Origin: Bradyrhizobium rifense
Lineage (GTDB): Bacteria; Pseudomonadota; Alphaproteobacteria; Rhizobiales; Xanthobacteraceae
NCBI RefSeq assembly: GCF_008123425.1
Contig: NZ_VSSS01000078.1
Span: forward strand, 22,397-86,396
Direction: 5' to 3'
DNA: 64,000 nt
A model generated the notes under the pieces. That model saw only the letters and a list, made by a program, of their open reading frames with translations. It did not search any database and had not been told where the DNA came from. Shown in pieces: positions 48,019 to 56,877 of this stretch. Within the stretch, counting starts at the first letter, position 1; each line of letters opens with the position of its first letter. Made by a program: the position numbers and the translations under genes.

Positions 48019-48297
48019 TTGCAATACCGGGTAATGTGCGGGTGTGGCTTGCGACCGGCCATACCGATATGCGCCGCGGCTTCCCGAGCCTTGCGCGGCT
48101 GGTCCAGGAGAGTTTGAAGCGTGATCCGCATGCCGGTGATCTCTACGTTTCCGAAGCGGCTGGAGCGAGGCCGCTTTTTGTGGCCGTCACTGGCGGACGG
48201 CGTTGTGACGATCAGCGTTGCGCAGCTATCTTATCTCCTCTCCGGGATTGATTGGCGAATGCCGCAGGCAACCTGGCGTCCACAGGCTTCCGGTTAA
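48015..48297 (+). pseudogene. tnpB: IS66 TnpB with internal deletion
   Basis: The start (MIAIPGNVRVWLATGHTDMR) and the end (RLERGRFLWPSLADGVVTIS, LLSGIDWRMPQATWRP) of TnpB are present, but the middle after DPHAGDLYV is missing and the two parts are in different frames. Confidence 0.85.
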
Positions 48298-48389
48298 ATC
48301 GAGCGGGATTTTTTGCGACGAATATGGTTGATTCGTCTTCGTGACGACGCCCGCCGATCCGCTTCCCGCCGACCTTGCCGCTGCGATGC

Positions 48390-48562
48390 GATGATCATTG
48401 CGCAGCGCGAACAGCTGACGCTGGCGAAGAGCGAAGTGACCGTCGGCCGGCTGGAAATCGAGCGGCTGAAGCTGATGCTGGCCAAGGCACGGCGAGAACA
48501 GTTCGGGCAATCTTCTGAACGCGGCAAGCTGCTGGTCGAGCAGCTCGAACTCGCCATCGAGG
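48390..48562 (+). pseudogene. tnpC: IS66 TnpC N-terminal fragment
   Basis: It contains CDAMIIAQREQLTLAKSEV, ERLKLMLAKARREQFGQSSE and KLLVEQLELAIE, the N-terminal coiled coil of the IS66 transposase. It stops abruptly at the junction with IS3 DNA near 48562; the catalytic part is absent. Confidence 0.85.
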
Positions 48563-49680
48563 CTGAGATAGCCGATGGTCGAATGCCTGCGGGTAGTGTA
48601 AAATCGTTCGATGTAGTCGAACACATCGGCGCGTGCCTCATCTCTGGTTCGATAGATCTTGGTGGCCGTACGCTCGGTCTTGAGCGAGGAGAAGAAGCTC
48701 TCCATCGCCGCGTTGTCCCAGACGTTGCCGGAGCGGCTCATGCTGCAAACGATGCCGTGGTCGGCCATCAGGCGCTGGAACTGTTCGCTGGTGTACTGGC
48801 TGCCCTGGTCTGGAATGATGCAACAGCGCATCCGGCTTGCCGCGCCGCCAGACGGCCATCAACAATGCGTCCGTCACGAGCTGTGCCGTCATGGCGGCAC
48901 TCATCGACCAGCCGACCACGCGGCGTGAGAACAGGTCGATCACCGCTGCGACATAGAGCCAGCCTTCGGCCGTCCAGAGGTAGGTGACGTCGGCGATCCA
49001 CTTCTGGTTCGGCCGCTCGGCGGCGAACTGCCGGTCAAGGAGGTTCGCCCGTACGGTCTCGAGCTGTCGATCGCCGCTGTCCTTCGGCAAGCGCCGACGT
49101 CGTGGCCGGGCCCGCAAGCCTTGCAGGCGCATCAGCCGCTCAATCCGGTGCAGGCCACAATCCGCCCCGTCGGCGAGCAGGTCACGCCACACCCGGCGTG
49201 CGCCATAGGTGCGGTCGCTGGCGGCGAAGCTGGCCTTGACCTTGCCGCCGAGCTCCTCGTCGCTGCGGGATCTGGGATCTGGCGCTGGGGGAGCGGTTCA
49301 GCCAGGCATGCAAGCCCGACCGCGACACTCCCGGCGCATCGCATAGCCATGCCACCGGCCAGATCGTCCGGTGCTTCGCGACGAAGGCGAACTTCATGTC
49401 GCCTTCAACTTGGCGACCTCACGGCGCAGCCGATCGATCTCCTGCTGCTCCGGCTTCATCTGCCCGAAAGGCTTGCGCCGGGTCGGAGCCCAACTCCTTC
49501 ACCCATTTGCGGAGAACATTCTCATGAACATCCAGGTCACGGCCGGCTTGCGCCACCGACACCCCACGTTCCCGGACCAGCTTGACCGCCTCGACCTTGA
49601 ACTCGCGACTGAACTTTCGTCTCTTCATCGCCCACCTCCGGCTTCATGAAACACCTAGTCTCGGTGTCCATCAAACCGGC
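48563..49680 (-). mobile_element. IS3-family element (IS407/IS2-like), frameshifted and 3'-truncated
   Basis: orfA (49419-49628) starts MKRRKFSREFKVEAVKLVRE and loses frame after SDPAQAF. orfB pieces follow: WRDLLADGADCGLHRIERLM, NQKWIADVTYLWTAEGWLYV (first catalytic Asp), VVGWSMSAAMTAQLV, then in another frame DQGSQYTSEQFQRLMADHGI and ESFFSSLKTE with the last catalytic Glu. It ends inside STIGYLS at the IS66 junction. The right terminal sequence (TGTCCATCAAACCGGCAGCA) lies at 49657-49676. Confidence 0.85.
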
Positions 49681-49798
49681 AGCAGCTCAAGCAATTGCCG
49701 AAGCGATGAAGATTGTCCAGGGAAGACTGGGCGCTGGTGGTGATCCATTCGTTGTGCGTGAGGACGGCAAGGTCTTCTATAAAGCTGGCGAGGCGTGA
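49646..49798 (+). pseudogene. host-gene C-terminal fragment fused to the IS3 end
   Basis: A 50-residue frame whose first 18 codons are IS3 terminal sequence, followed by AIAEAMKIVQGRLGAGGDPF and VVREDGKVFYKAGEA. The latter has a natural protein-like composition and a clean stop, so it is probably the tail of a gene interrupted by the IS. No family recognised. Confidence 0.4.
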
Positions 49799-50512
49799 CC
49801 CGCCCACGCCGCGACCTGGCTAATTTACAGCATTTCCGGAGCGGCACGACGTCAGTTCTCGTGGCCCTGATCTAAGCAACACTGCTGCTGCTCGGGCAAG
49901 TGGCGGGCGAGCGCAAGGGGCGTGCTCGCCGGCCGCTCCGCCAGCTCGACGGTTAGCCAGTATGGATCGGCTCTCGTGCAAAATCCCTGCTTCGGAAGGA
50001 GCAAGCGACCTCAGCTTTGGAAGGGTGATGAGCTGAGGCCGCTTACGCTTCGGAACGGAGGCGAATCCAACCGACGCTCAGCGAGGGTAGGCTGCATCCA
50101 TTTCCTTCGCATGGTACACTTGTGAACAAAGCCGCCGCGAGTTGGCTCGCGTGCTTTATGTCTCGTGAATGTTCTCCGTCTTGCGCGAAGGGCCTCGCGT
50201 TGAAGCTTCCGAATTTCGATAGGCTTCGGTTTTTCAACGGGGGTGTGCTTGGTCCCAAAACTATGTTGCCGCGCTCGGCGTGAGCGTGGAAATGACCTGC
50301 CCGCCGCAACAAGGACAATCCGGGTGCGAACTGATTTGTGAGCCCGGCAGTTCACGCTGGCGGGCCCATGTGTTAGGCCTAAGGGGTGCCGTGCCGATCG
50401 TGCGGAACGTCGCGGCGTCGCCGTGGGAGCTGTCCCAGGACAGCTCCTGCGGCCTTTGCCTTCTCATTTCACGGAACCTCAAGCGCCCCAAGGTGCTGGC
50501 CTGTTTCCATCG
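49799..50512. other. no gene seen; contains a hairpin
   Basis: About 700 bases without a supported gene. The only structure noted is the perfect inverted repeat at 50426-50447. Confidence 0.4.
50426..50447. repeat. perfect inverted repeat (10-bp arms, 2-bp loop)
   Basis: GGAGCTGTCC, CA, GGACAGCTCC. No T-run follows, so it is not a standard intrinsic terminator. It may be a protein-binding palindrome or a remnant. Confidence 0.5.
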
Positions 50513-50770
50513 CTAGCTGCCTGATTGAAAATTGCAGTGGCTGTTAAAACCGTGAGGGGTGCTACTCTCCTCAACCAGACGAGACGGATGGTCCTTTCGT
50601 CCAATCACAGGAGACAGACATGAACGCGCAGAAAAAGAGCTGAGCGATCGTGAAACAGCGAACGTGAATTGATGATCAGGGAACTGGATGGCGTGAGCGG
50701 CGGGATGAGGAATAGTGAAACCCAAGCTTGGCAAGCCTTTATGAAAGGGTTTGACAAGGGATGGACGGAG

Positions 50771-50884
50771 TTCCGGGTCGTTCTCCTCGAACCAGATTTC
50801 CGCGGCTTCGACCTTGGCAAAGACCTTGATGTGCTCGACGTCGCCGACCTGCTTGGCGGTGTTCACGTAGACGAAGACGGTCAT
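50771..50884 (-). pseudogene. small conserved hypothetical, 3' part lost
   Basis: The first 38 residues (MTVFVYVNTAKQVGDVEHIK, then AAEIWFEENDPE) have the look of a short conserved rhizobial protein that normally ends soon after ENDPEG. Here the frame runs on into unrelated low-complexity sequence to 50513, so the native C-terminus appears lost. Confidence 0.5.
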
Positions 50885-51220
50885 TGATCTCTCTTCAGCT
50901 TCCGCTGCCCGCAGCGCGGCTCTGTGCCCCTCGTGAGCTGCGGGACGTGGTGCCGGTTCAATGTCGGCCGTCGCCGGTCAACCGGACGTCGAGCCGCGGT
51001 TGCCTGGACCGCCGCTTGTGACCAATACCGACCCCGCGAGCGTCTCCCGCCAGGGGCCGCTTGTGACCCAAAACGGGGCACGTTCGATGAGTGGCGAGGC
51101 AGAAAGTCTGCTCTCGTTCACCACATTTAAACCTTAAGATTTTACGAAGGAGGGCTCACCACAGGCCACAGGAAACATGCGAACACCCTTCGTGCAGAAG
51201 CCATCCGTGGACTTCGGGCA
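50885..51220. other. no gene seen
   Basis: About 335 bases upstream of the transglycosylase, presumably containing its promoter. No motif could be assigned. Confidence 0.4.
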
Positions 51221-52249
51221 ATGAAGGTTTTGCAGGCCAGCTTTATCATGTGCGTCATCGCATCCGTGGGACTCTATCTGGCCGGCGGCAACACACCGGC
51301 CGCGACGGAGCCAGATGTCATGCCGGAAGCGGCAGCGAACATGATGGCTCCTGCGGACATGGTGACGCCTGCCTTGTACGCCGAGGCATCCGCCAGACTT
51401 GCGGCAGCGCTTCGGGCAGAAAGATCAGAGCTTGGCTCGGCGACGTCAGCAGGTTCCGGGCCGTTGAGCACCGGAGCCCAGATCGTCGATGAACCCGTCG
51501 CGCCAAAATTGGCGTCGTTGGGACAGGATATCGTCCAACTGCTGCCGGCAGAACGCGATGCGTCCAACGATGCTCCGAAAGCGGCGTCGACGCAGGATTT
51601 CCGTTATCTGGTCTACTACGTCTGGTCCGAACTGCCGCCCGCCGAGAAACCGGCGGAGATCGTCTTGCGTGCGTTCAAGGACATTCCGGTCGGAACGCCG
51701 GCCGAAGAGATCAAGCGCGCTTCCGACGCGTTTGGTCTCGATTTCAATTTCATGATGGCGGTTGCCAAGATCGAATCCGGTTTCAACCCCAATCAACGCA
51801 CCGGGTCGTATATCGGCCTGTTTCAGCTGAGCCTATATGAGTTCGGGAAGTTCGGCTTCGGGCAGATTCGCAATCCGCGGGACAACGCCGTTGCGGCCGC
51901 CTACAAAATCATTACCGAAGGCGTTCAGTTCGAGTGGATCACGCACCGGGCGCCGGACATGAGCGACCTTTACCTGATCCATCAGCAGGGCTGGGAAGGC
52001 GCCGCTGAGCACATCAGCCGGCCCGCTCGCACCGCCTGGAAATCCATGTGCGCTACCAGCGAAGGCAAGGAGAAGGGCGAGAGGTGGTGCAAACGCGCGA
52101 TCTGGGGCAATGCACTTCCCGCGTTCAAGCGCACCTGGAAATCGGTGGACAACGTGACGTCAGAGGCGTTCGTCGGCATGTGGCGCGGCCGGGTCGCCGA
52201 ATTCTACACGAAATATGTGGCGACCGCCGCTGCGGCGGCAAGCCAATAA
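51221..52249 (+). CDS. SLT-type lytic transglycosylase
   Basis: 342 residues with an N-terminal hydrophobic signal/anchor (FIMCVIASVGLYLAGG), a variable Ala-rich region, and a C-terminal lysozyme-like domain. That domain has FNFMMAVAKIESGFNPNQRT, containing the probable catalytic Glu in AKIES, and YIGLFQLSLYEFGKFGFGQI in place of the usual G-x-M-Q. Such enzymes cleave peptidoglycan glycan strands. It stands alone among relics, so no secretion-system context is visible. Confidence 0.85.
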   Translation: MKVLQASFIMCVIASVGLYLAGGNTPAATEPDVMPEAAANMMAPADMVTPALYAEASARLAAALRAERSELGSATSAGSGPLSTGAQIVDEPVAPKLASLGQDIVQLLPAERDASNDAPKAASTQDFRYLVYYVWSELPPAEKPAEIVLRAFKDIPVGTPAEEIKRASDAFGLDFNFMMAVAKIESGFNPNQRTGSYIGLFQLSLYEFGKFGFGQIRNPRDNAVAAAYKIITEGVQFEWITHRAPDMSDLYLIHQQGWEGAAEHISRPARTAWKSMCATSEGKEKGERWCKRAIWGNALPAFKRTWKSVDNVTSEAFVGMWRGRVAEFYTKYVATAAAAASQ

Positions 52250-52401
52250 CTCAGTTGTCGGCAGGGCCTTGCCACGATGGCACTGCCTTTAGCCGCCGTG
52301 CCGAAACAGACTCAGCGGGTAGACCAAATCCGCTCATGGCCCTGGCTGTGTGAAAACGCCGTACCCTCTTATGATTCTCTCGTGGCTCTGCGGGAGGAAT
52401 C

Positions 52402-52765
52402 GATGAGGCGCTTCATTGAAGAGGCGGATCGTGGGCAATGGACGCTGTTGCTTGAATGCCTCGATGATTTCACTGACGAGAGCAATCCGGTTCGGGATGA
52501 TCGATGTGTTCGTCGATACGCTTGATTTGGCCGAGATGAGTTTCGATGGAATTGAGCCTGCGCGACTGGTCGGCCATCGTACCATCCCTCGGTACTTCTT
52601 AAGCTTTACATCTATGGCTATCAGAACCGGGTGCGGTCGAGCCGCAGCTGGAAAGAGAGGCCGGACGCGATGTCGAAGTGATGTGGCTGTTGGGACGGCT
52701 TGCTCCAGATCACAAGACGATCGCGGACTTCCGTAAGGACAACGGCTTGACGCTGCGCAAGGTCT
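52402..52765 (+). mobile_element. IS1182-family transposase N-terminal relic
   Basis: MRRFIEEADRGQWTLLLECL, then in another frame VFVDTLDLAEMSFDGIEP, and further pieces resembling VMWLLGRLAPDHKTIADFRK. It is similar to the IS1182 element at 41215, including the flank TGTGTGAAAAC near 52345. The rest of the element is missing and oxidoreductase sequence follows directly. Confidence 0.75.
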
Positions 52766-53300
52766 GAGATCGGCACCCATGCCTACAATCTCACCCTGGT
52801 TCGCGTCACCGGGCTCGAGCTCGACGAATTGCTCGCACAACTGTCGATCTTCGTCGAGGGACGGCGCCTCGATGACGATGTTCAGATCGTCCTCAGGTGG
52901 AAGGGCGGCGCCAAGGGCATGCTCTGGGCGAACCAGATCGCCGTCGGCAATGAGAACAGCCTCACCTTGCGCGTTTCGGCAGCAAAGACGGTCTTGAATG
53001 GTCGCAAGAGAATGCGAACCGGCTCTGGTTCACGCCCTACGGCTGGCCGAAGCAGCTCCTGACTCGGGCGCGCCGGCGTTTTTGGGCGAGGCGAGTCGAG
53101 TTGCGCGCTCCCCCTGGTCATCCCGAAGGTTACCTTGAAGGTTTCGCGATTTATGCCGAGGCAGCGTGCGCCATCCATGCCCGGCCAAAAACCAGGTCCT
53201 GAGGTGATCTTCCCAACCGTTGAGGATGGTCTGGCAGGCGTGAAGTTCATCGATGCTACCGTGAAGTCCGCAACATGCAACGAACGGTTTGAGGGCAAGC
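52766..53300 (+). pseudogene. Gfo/Idh/MocA-type oxidoreductase C-terminal remnant
   Basis: Pieces in changing frames give GTHAYNLT, LSIFVEGRRLDDDVQIVLRW, GGAKGMLWANQIAVGNENSL, HPEGYLEGF and VIFPTVEDGLAGVKFIDATV. They match the C-terminal domain of Gfo/Idh/MocA dehydrogenases. The NAD-binding half is gone, replaced by the IS1182 relic, and several frameshifts break what remains. Confidence 0.75.
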
Positions 53301-53320
53301 CAGCCTATAATCTTCTTGCC

Positions 53321-54193
53321 TCAGGAGATGGAAAGGCATTTGTCTAGCCGGCCGTCCCAGAGACGGATTTCGAAATAACGACCTCTGACATCTTTGCTGA
53401 TCTGAGCAGAGGGTAGCCTTGGAGTTGAGACGTCGCCAGCAAAGTGGACGACAATCTTCGTTACAATCTCCTTCAGCAGAACGGCAATATCGACCCGCAC
53501 CGCATAGGAGCGCTCTTGGTTGGTGGAGAGATCTACGATCTTATCGATGAGCTTAATCAGCTTGTCTTTTTGCTCGCCTTGAAGCCTTTCCGCCAGAGCA
53601 GGGTGCGCCAAAAATCCTAAGAGGGTAATTTCGAAGTCTCGATATGTCCAAGCGGTGCGACTGCATCCGACGCCATTCAGAACCTGCTCGCAGGCCAGCA
53701 CCTGAATATTTGTGACATGGTGCAGTACGACCTCGTTGCCGCAATAGGCGCACGTTGGAAGACCTGCAAAGATGTTCGCGAGTTCATTTCCTTTGCGACC
53801 GCGGTTCGCGAGGTTCTGCTTGCGAGCGATCTGCGCGGTTTCATATGTGTTCCTGTCAATGACCGCGGGATAGTGGTTTGGAACCGGTGGTCCGTTCGGG
53901 ATGCCCTTTTTGTGACCACCTGCAAAACTCTTGGGTTGGTACTCTCCGTAGGTCGCGCGGTTTCTCAGCATGTAATCGATCGTGGTGTGATCCCACGTTT
54001 CGGATTGCGTGAAGGTTGGCACCTTTTTCTCATCGAGGTAGTTGGCGATGGCGTAGCTGCCCATTCCGCCGATCGCCAATTCAAAGATGCGCCTCACGAT
54101 TTCGGCGCGTTCGGGAATGAACAAGTAGCGTTCGCGATCCTCGCTCAGTCCAAGCCAGCTTGGCGCTGCCGAAATTTTCTTATTGTCCGACAT
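53321..54193 (-). CDS. large serine recombinase lacking its catalytic domain
   Basis: From about ATG 54193, 290 residues. It has a Recombinase domain (PSWLGLSEDRERYLFIPERA, AEIVRRIFELAIGGMGSYAI, IDYMLRNRATYGEYQPKS), then the zinc-ribbon (LPTCAYCGNEVVLHH with a later LACEQVLNGVGCSRTAW) and a coiled-coil end. The N-terminal resolvase domain with the nucleophilic Ser is absent, so it cannot catalyse recombination. It is probably the remains of an integrase of an integrative element. A longer frame to 54331 adds no catalytic motif. Confidence 0.8.
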   Translation of the reverse strand: MSDNKKISAAPSWLGLSEDRERYLFIPERAEIVRRIFELAIGGMGSYAIANYLDEKKVPTFTQSETWDHTTIDYMLRNRATYGEYQPKSFAGGHKKGIPNGPPVPNHYPAVIDRNTYETAQIARKQNLANRGRKGNELANIFAGLPTCAYCGNEVVLHHVTNIQVLACEQVLNGVGCSRTAWTYRDFEITLLGFLAHPALAERLQGEQKDKLIKLIDKIVDLSTNQERSYAVRVDIAVLLKEIVTKIVVHFAGDVSTPRLPSAQISKDVRGRYFEIRLWDGRLDKCLSIS

Positions 54194-54331
54194 TTCGGGG
54201 CACCCATCTGAACGCACACACGCAACGCTATTTAGTTGGCTCGATTCGGCTTTTCCACTGCCCAGGGCCCAAACAAGCGTCGCGACGTTTGGGCTTTTCG
54301 GGTGGTTCCCCTGTTTGGCAAAGAGCGTCAC

Positions 54332-54655
54332 ACCCCTGTGAACGGCGATTATTCTAGCAACAACAAGGAGTTACTCGACTTGCAGCATGGTCACTGTTGC
54401 GTGATTTTTGTGCAACACCCGCCCAGATTCGAATTGTTCGAGGCCGTCTGCCGTCGTTCGGTTGTTGCGTGTGCAATGGCCATCGATCATGGTGATCGGG
54501 CGACGGAGGGGGGCATCCCAAGGTCGTCCCGTTTAGGTCTTTCGCTTAAGTAGACCTGAACCAAGAGGATGCGTTGATTTTCAACGAATTTTTCGCGGGT
54601 AGCTCAAACGGCTTTGTACGATGATTTGTACGGAGCCTCAACTTGGAGGTTTAAA
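54332..54655. other. porin upstream region, no gene seen
   Basis: About 320 bases that should contain the porin promoter. I could not place -35/-10 boxes with confidence. Confidence 0.4.
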
Positions 54656-56170
54656 ATGAAGTTCAAGGGCCTTTTGCTCGGTTCTGCGGCAGCGCTGCTC
54701 GCCGTTAGCGGAGCACAAGCGGCTGATCTTCCCGTAAAGGCCAAGGCGGTCGAATACGTGAAGATCTGTTCGCTCTACGGTGCTGGTTTCTACTACATGC
54801 CGGGCACCGACACTTGCATCAAGTTCGGCGGCTACGCGCGTGCCGACATGATCCTCGGCGGCGCAGGCGACTATGGCTTCCGGCAGAGCGGCACAGGCAC
54901 GAACGCCGGGTCGAACAATCGTCTGACCGACTATTATCATAGCCGCGCACGTATGGACCTCACCGTCGATACCCGCACGGCGACCGAATATGGTGTGGTT
55001 CGTACCTTCGCCGACATGGTCTTCAGCTGGGATACCCCAGGCGTCACCGGCAGCAGCCCGTCGGCGTTCGGAACCGGTTCCGCCTCGCTCGGCCTCTACC
55101 ACGCGTTCGTCCAGTTCGCTGGCTTCACCTTCGGCCGCACGGTCTCGATCTTCGACACCCCGTGGCAGAGCTATCCGGCTGGCGGTCCCGATACCCTTCC
55201 GGGCGGCAGCAACAACGTGACCGGCATCAACCAGGTTGCCTACACGGCTGACTTCGGCCAGGGCATCACCGCTTCGGTGGCGTTGCAAGACATGACGACG
55301 GCGGCCGGTGGCCAGTCGAACCTCTTTAACACTTCATTTGCCGCGGCTACGCCTGCTGCCTTGGTTACTGCTGCCGGCACTGCGTTCTCGACGGGCGCCT
55401 ACGGTGCCAACGATTGGGGCGCCACGCGTTCCCCCGACATCGTCGGTGCTGTCCGCGTCGATCAGGCCTGGGGTCTGGCCCAGATCTCGGCTGTCGCGCA
55501 TGAGATCCATGCTGCCTACTACGGCACGACTGAAGCCTCCGGCCATCCGTCCGACAAGTGGGGCTGGGCAGTTCAGGGTGCGTTGTCCATCAAGAATGTC
55601 CCGACCGGGCCTGGCGACAGCCTCAACTTGCAGGCTGTCTACACGGATGGCGCGTCCCGCTACAACTTCCAGAGCTTGTTCCCGCAGAGCTTCTTCATGT
55701 TCGGCGGTAGCGGCATCGCGTACCAGAGCATCGGAATCGCTGCTATTGCTGACGGCGTCTTCGGTACTGGTACCGGCATCGACACCGTCAAGACCTGGGG
55801 CTTCCGCGGTGGCTATACCCACAATTGGAACCCCTACTGGGCGACCGGCCTCTATGGTGCCTATGCTCAGTTGAAGTACGGCGATACGGGCAAGGCGTTG
55901 ATTTGCGGTAACTGGGTCGCCTCATTCGGTGCCGCCACTTCGACCTGTAATCCGGACTTCAACTTCGCGGCCGTTGGTATCAACACCGTGTGGACCCCGG
56001 TCAAAAACCTCGCGTTCACAGCGGACCTGAGCTATTCGCGTCTGGACCAGAAGTACTCGGGTACGATTGCGCTCCCCGCTATTGCTTCCCCCGCCAAGCC
56101 GGCAGCTGTGTACGAGCTTAAGGACCAGGGCTCGCTCGAATTGCTCCTCCGCGCTCAGCGCACCTTCTAA
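54656..56170 (+). CDS. porin (Bradyrhizobium/Omp2-type)
   Basis: 504 residues from ATG 54656, with GGAGG 7 bases upstream. The signal peptide GLLLGSAAALLAVSGAQA is followed by ADLPVKAKAVEYVKICSLYG and TCIKFGGYARADM, the signature opening of porin_2 trimeric porins. It continues with DLTVDTRTATEYG strands and ends in LLLRAQRTF with a terminal Phe required for barrel insertion. Intact and followed by a strong terminator. The 3' end, terminator and MarR gene recur at 59.8-60.6 kb. Confidence 0.95.
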   Translation: MKFKGLLLGSAAALLAVSGAQAADLPVKAKAVEYVKICSLYGAGFYYMPGTDTCIKFGGYARADMILGGAGDYGFRQSGTGTNAGSNNRLTDYYHSRARMDLTVDTRTATEYGVVRTFADMVFSWDTPGVTGSSPSAFGTGSASLGLYHAFVQFAGFTFGRTVSIFDTPWQSYPAGGPDTLPGGSNNVTGINQVAYTADFGQGITASVALQDMTTAAGGQSNLFNTSFAAATPAALVTAAGTAFSTGAYGANDWGATRSPDIVGAVRVDQAWGLAQISAVAHEIHAAYYGTTEASGHPSDKWGWAVQGALSIKNVPTGPGDSLNLQAVYTDGASRYNFQSLFPQSFFMFGGSGIAYQSIGIAAIADGVFGTGTGIDTVKTWGFRGGYTHNWNPYWATGLYGAYAQLKYGDTGKALICGNWVASFGAATSTCNPDFNFAAVGINTVWTPVKNLAFTADLSYSRLDQKYSGTIALPAIASPAKPAAVYELKDQGSLELLLRAQRTF

Positions 56171-56193
56171 CATCGATCCATGGATTGATCGGA

Positions 56194-56222
56194 GCCCCCG
56201 GCGGGAAACTGCCGGGGGTTTT
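56194..56222 (+). terminator. intrinsic terminator after porin
   Basis: GC-rich stem (CCCCCGGCgGG / CTGCCGGGGG, AAA loop) followed by TTTT. Near copy at 60007-60036. Confidence 0.85.
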
Positions 56223-56262
56223 GCGTTAATTGGAATGAAGCCGACTTTGTGCCGCTTGTGGA

Positions 56263-56578
56263 GTGCTCCGCCGTGGACGAGTCAGATCGTCGTGCCGACG
56301 AATTGAGGAAATCTTCGAGTATCCCTTTGGTATCTCTGGTCCAGAATGGATGATCTTGGCGGCACTATCTGAGGTGCACCCCGATGCTGGCCTTCGTGCC
56401 GACGCGCTCGCTAAGTGGCTTGGCGTCCATCTGTCCTATGTCACTGCAAAGGCCAGCCAGGTGGTTGTATGAGCGAGGTCTATTGCGGTTGTCATTTGCG
56501 CGCGACCCAAATGCAATGCCGCTCTGGTTGACTGAGAGAGCGAGAAGCCGCATTCCGCAATTGGGTAAACACCGCTGA
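56263..56578 (+). pseudogene. MarR family regulator, broken copy
   Basis: One frame gives FGISGPEWMILAALSEVHPD and LGVHLSYVTAKASQ, another then gives ERGLLRLSFARDPNAMPLWL and TERARSRIPQL. These are the middle part of a MarR winged helix in the same order as the intact MarR at 60074 (LIGVTAPQWLILMAVSELEK). The N- and C-terminal dimerisation helices are missing or unreadable. Confidence 0.7.
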
Positions 56579-56877
56579 CGCCCCCGCTCGGCGCAAGCGA
56601 TTCGAGCAGGAACAGTTGGTTGAGAACCGCATATTGGCACATTGCCTATCAAGCCCATAGATAGTGAACGCTGCGATTGGACGGCGTCAGTCGCGAGGTC
56701 AGCCGCCCCAGTGTTGGCGCTGGTAGGCATTGCCAGCGTTGGCCGGCATCGATCCTATCGCGCCCACGGGCACCTGAGCGGTGGCTTCGTGCCTTAGAGC
56801 GCAAAGCGCGCAGCCGTTGTTCTCGCCAGAAAAGACGACTAGGGTTTTTGCATCGGTCATCAAGAACTAGGCCCGTC

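Noticed and set aside
50011..50355. A 114-codon minus-strand frame with KPKPIEIRKLQREALRARRR
   Set aside because: Basic composition looks slightly protein-like, but there is no start signal or recognised family.
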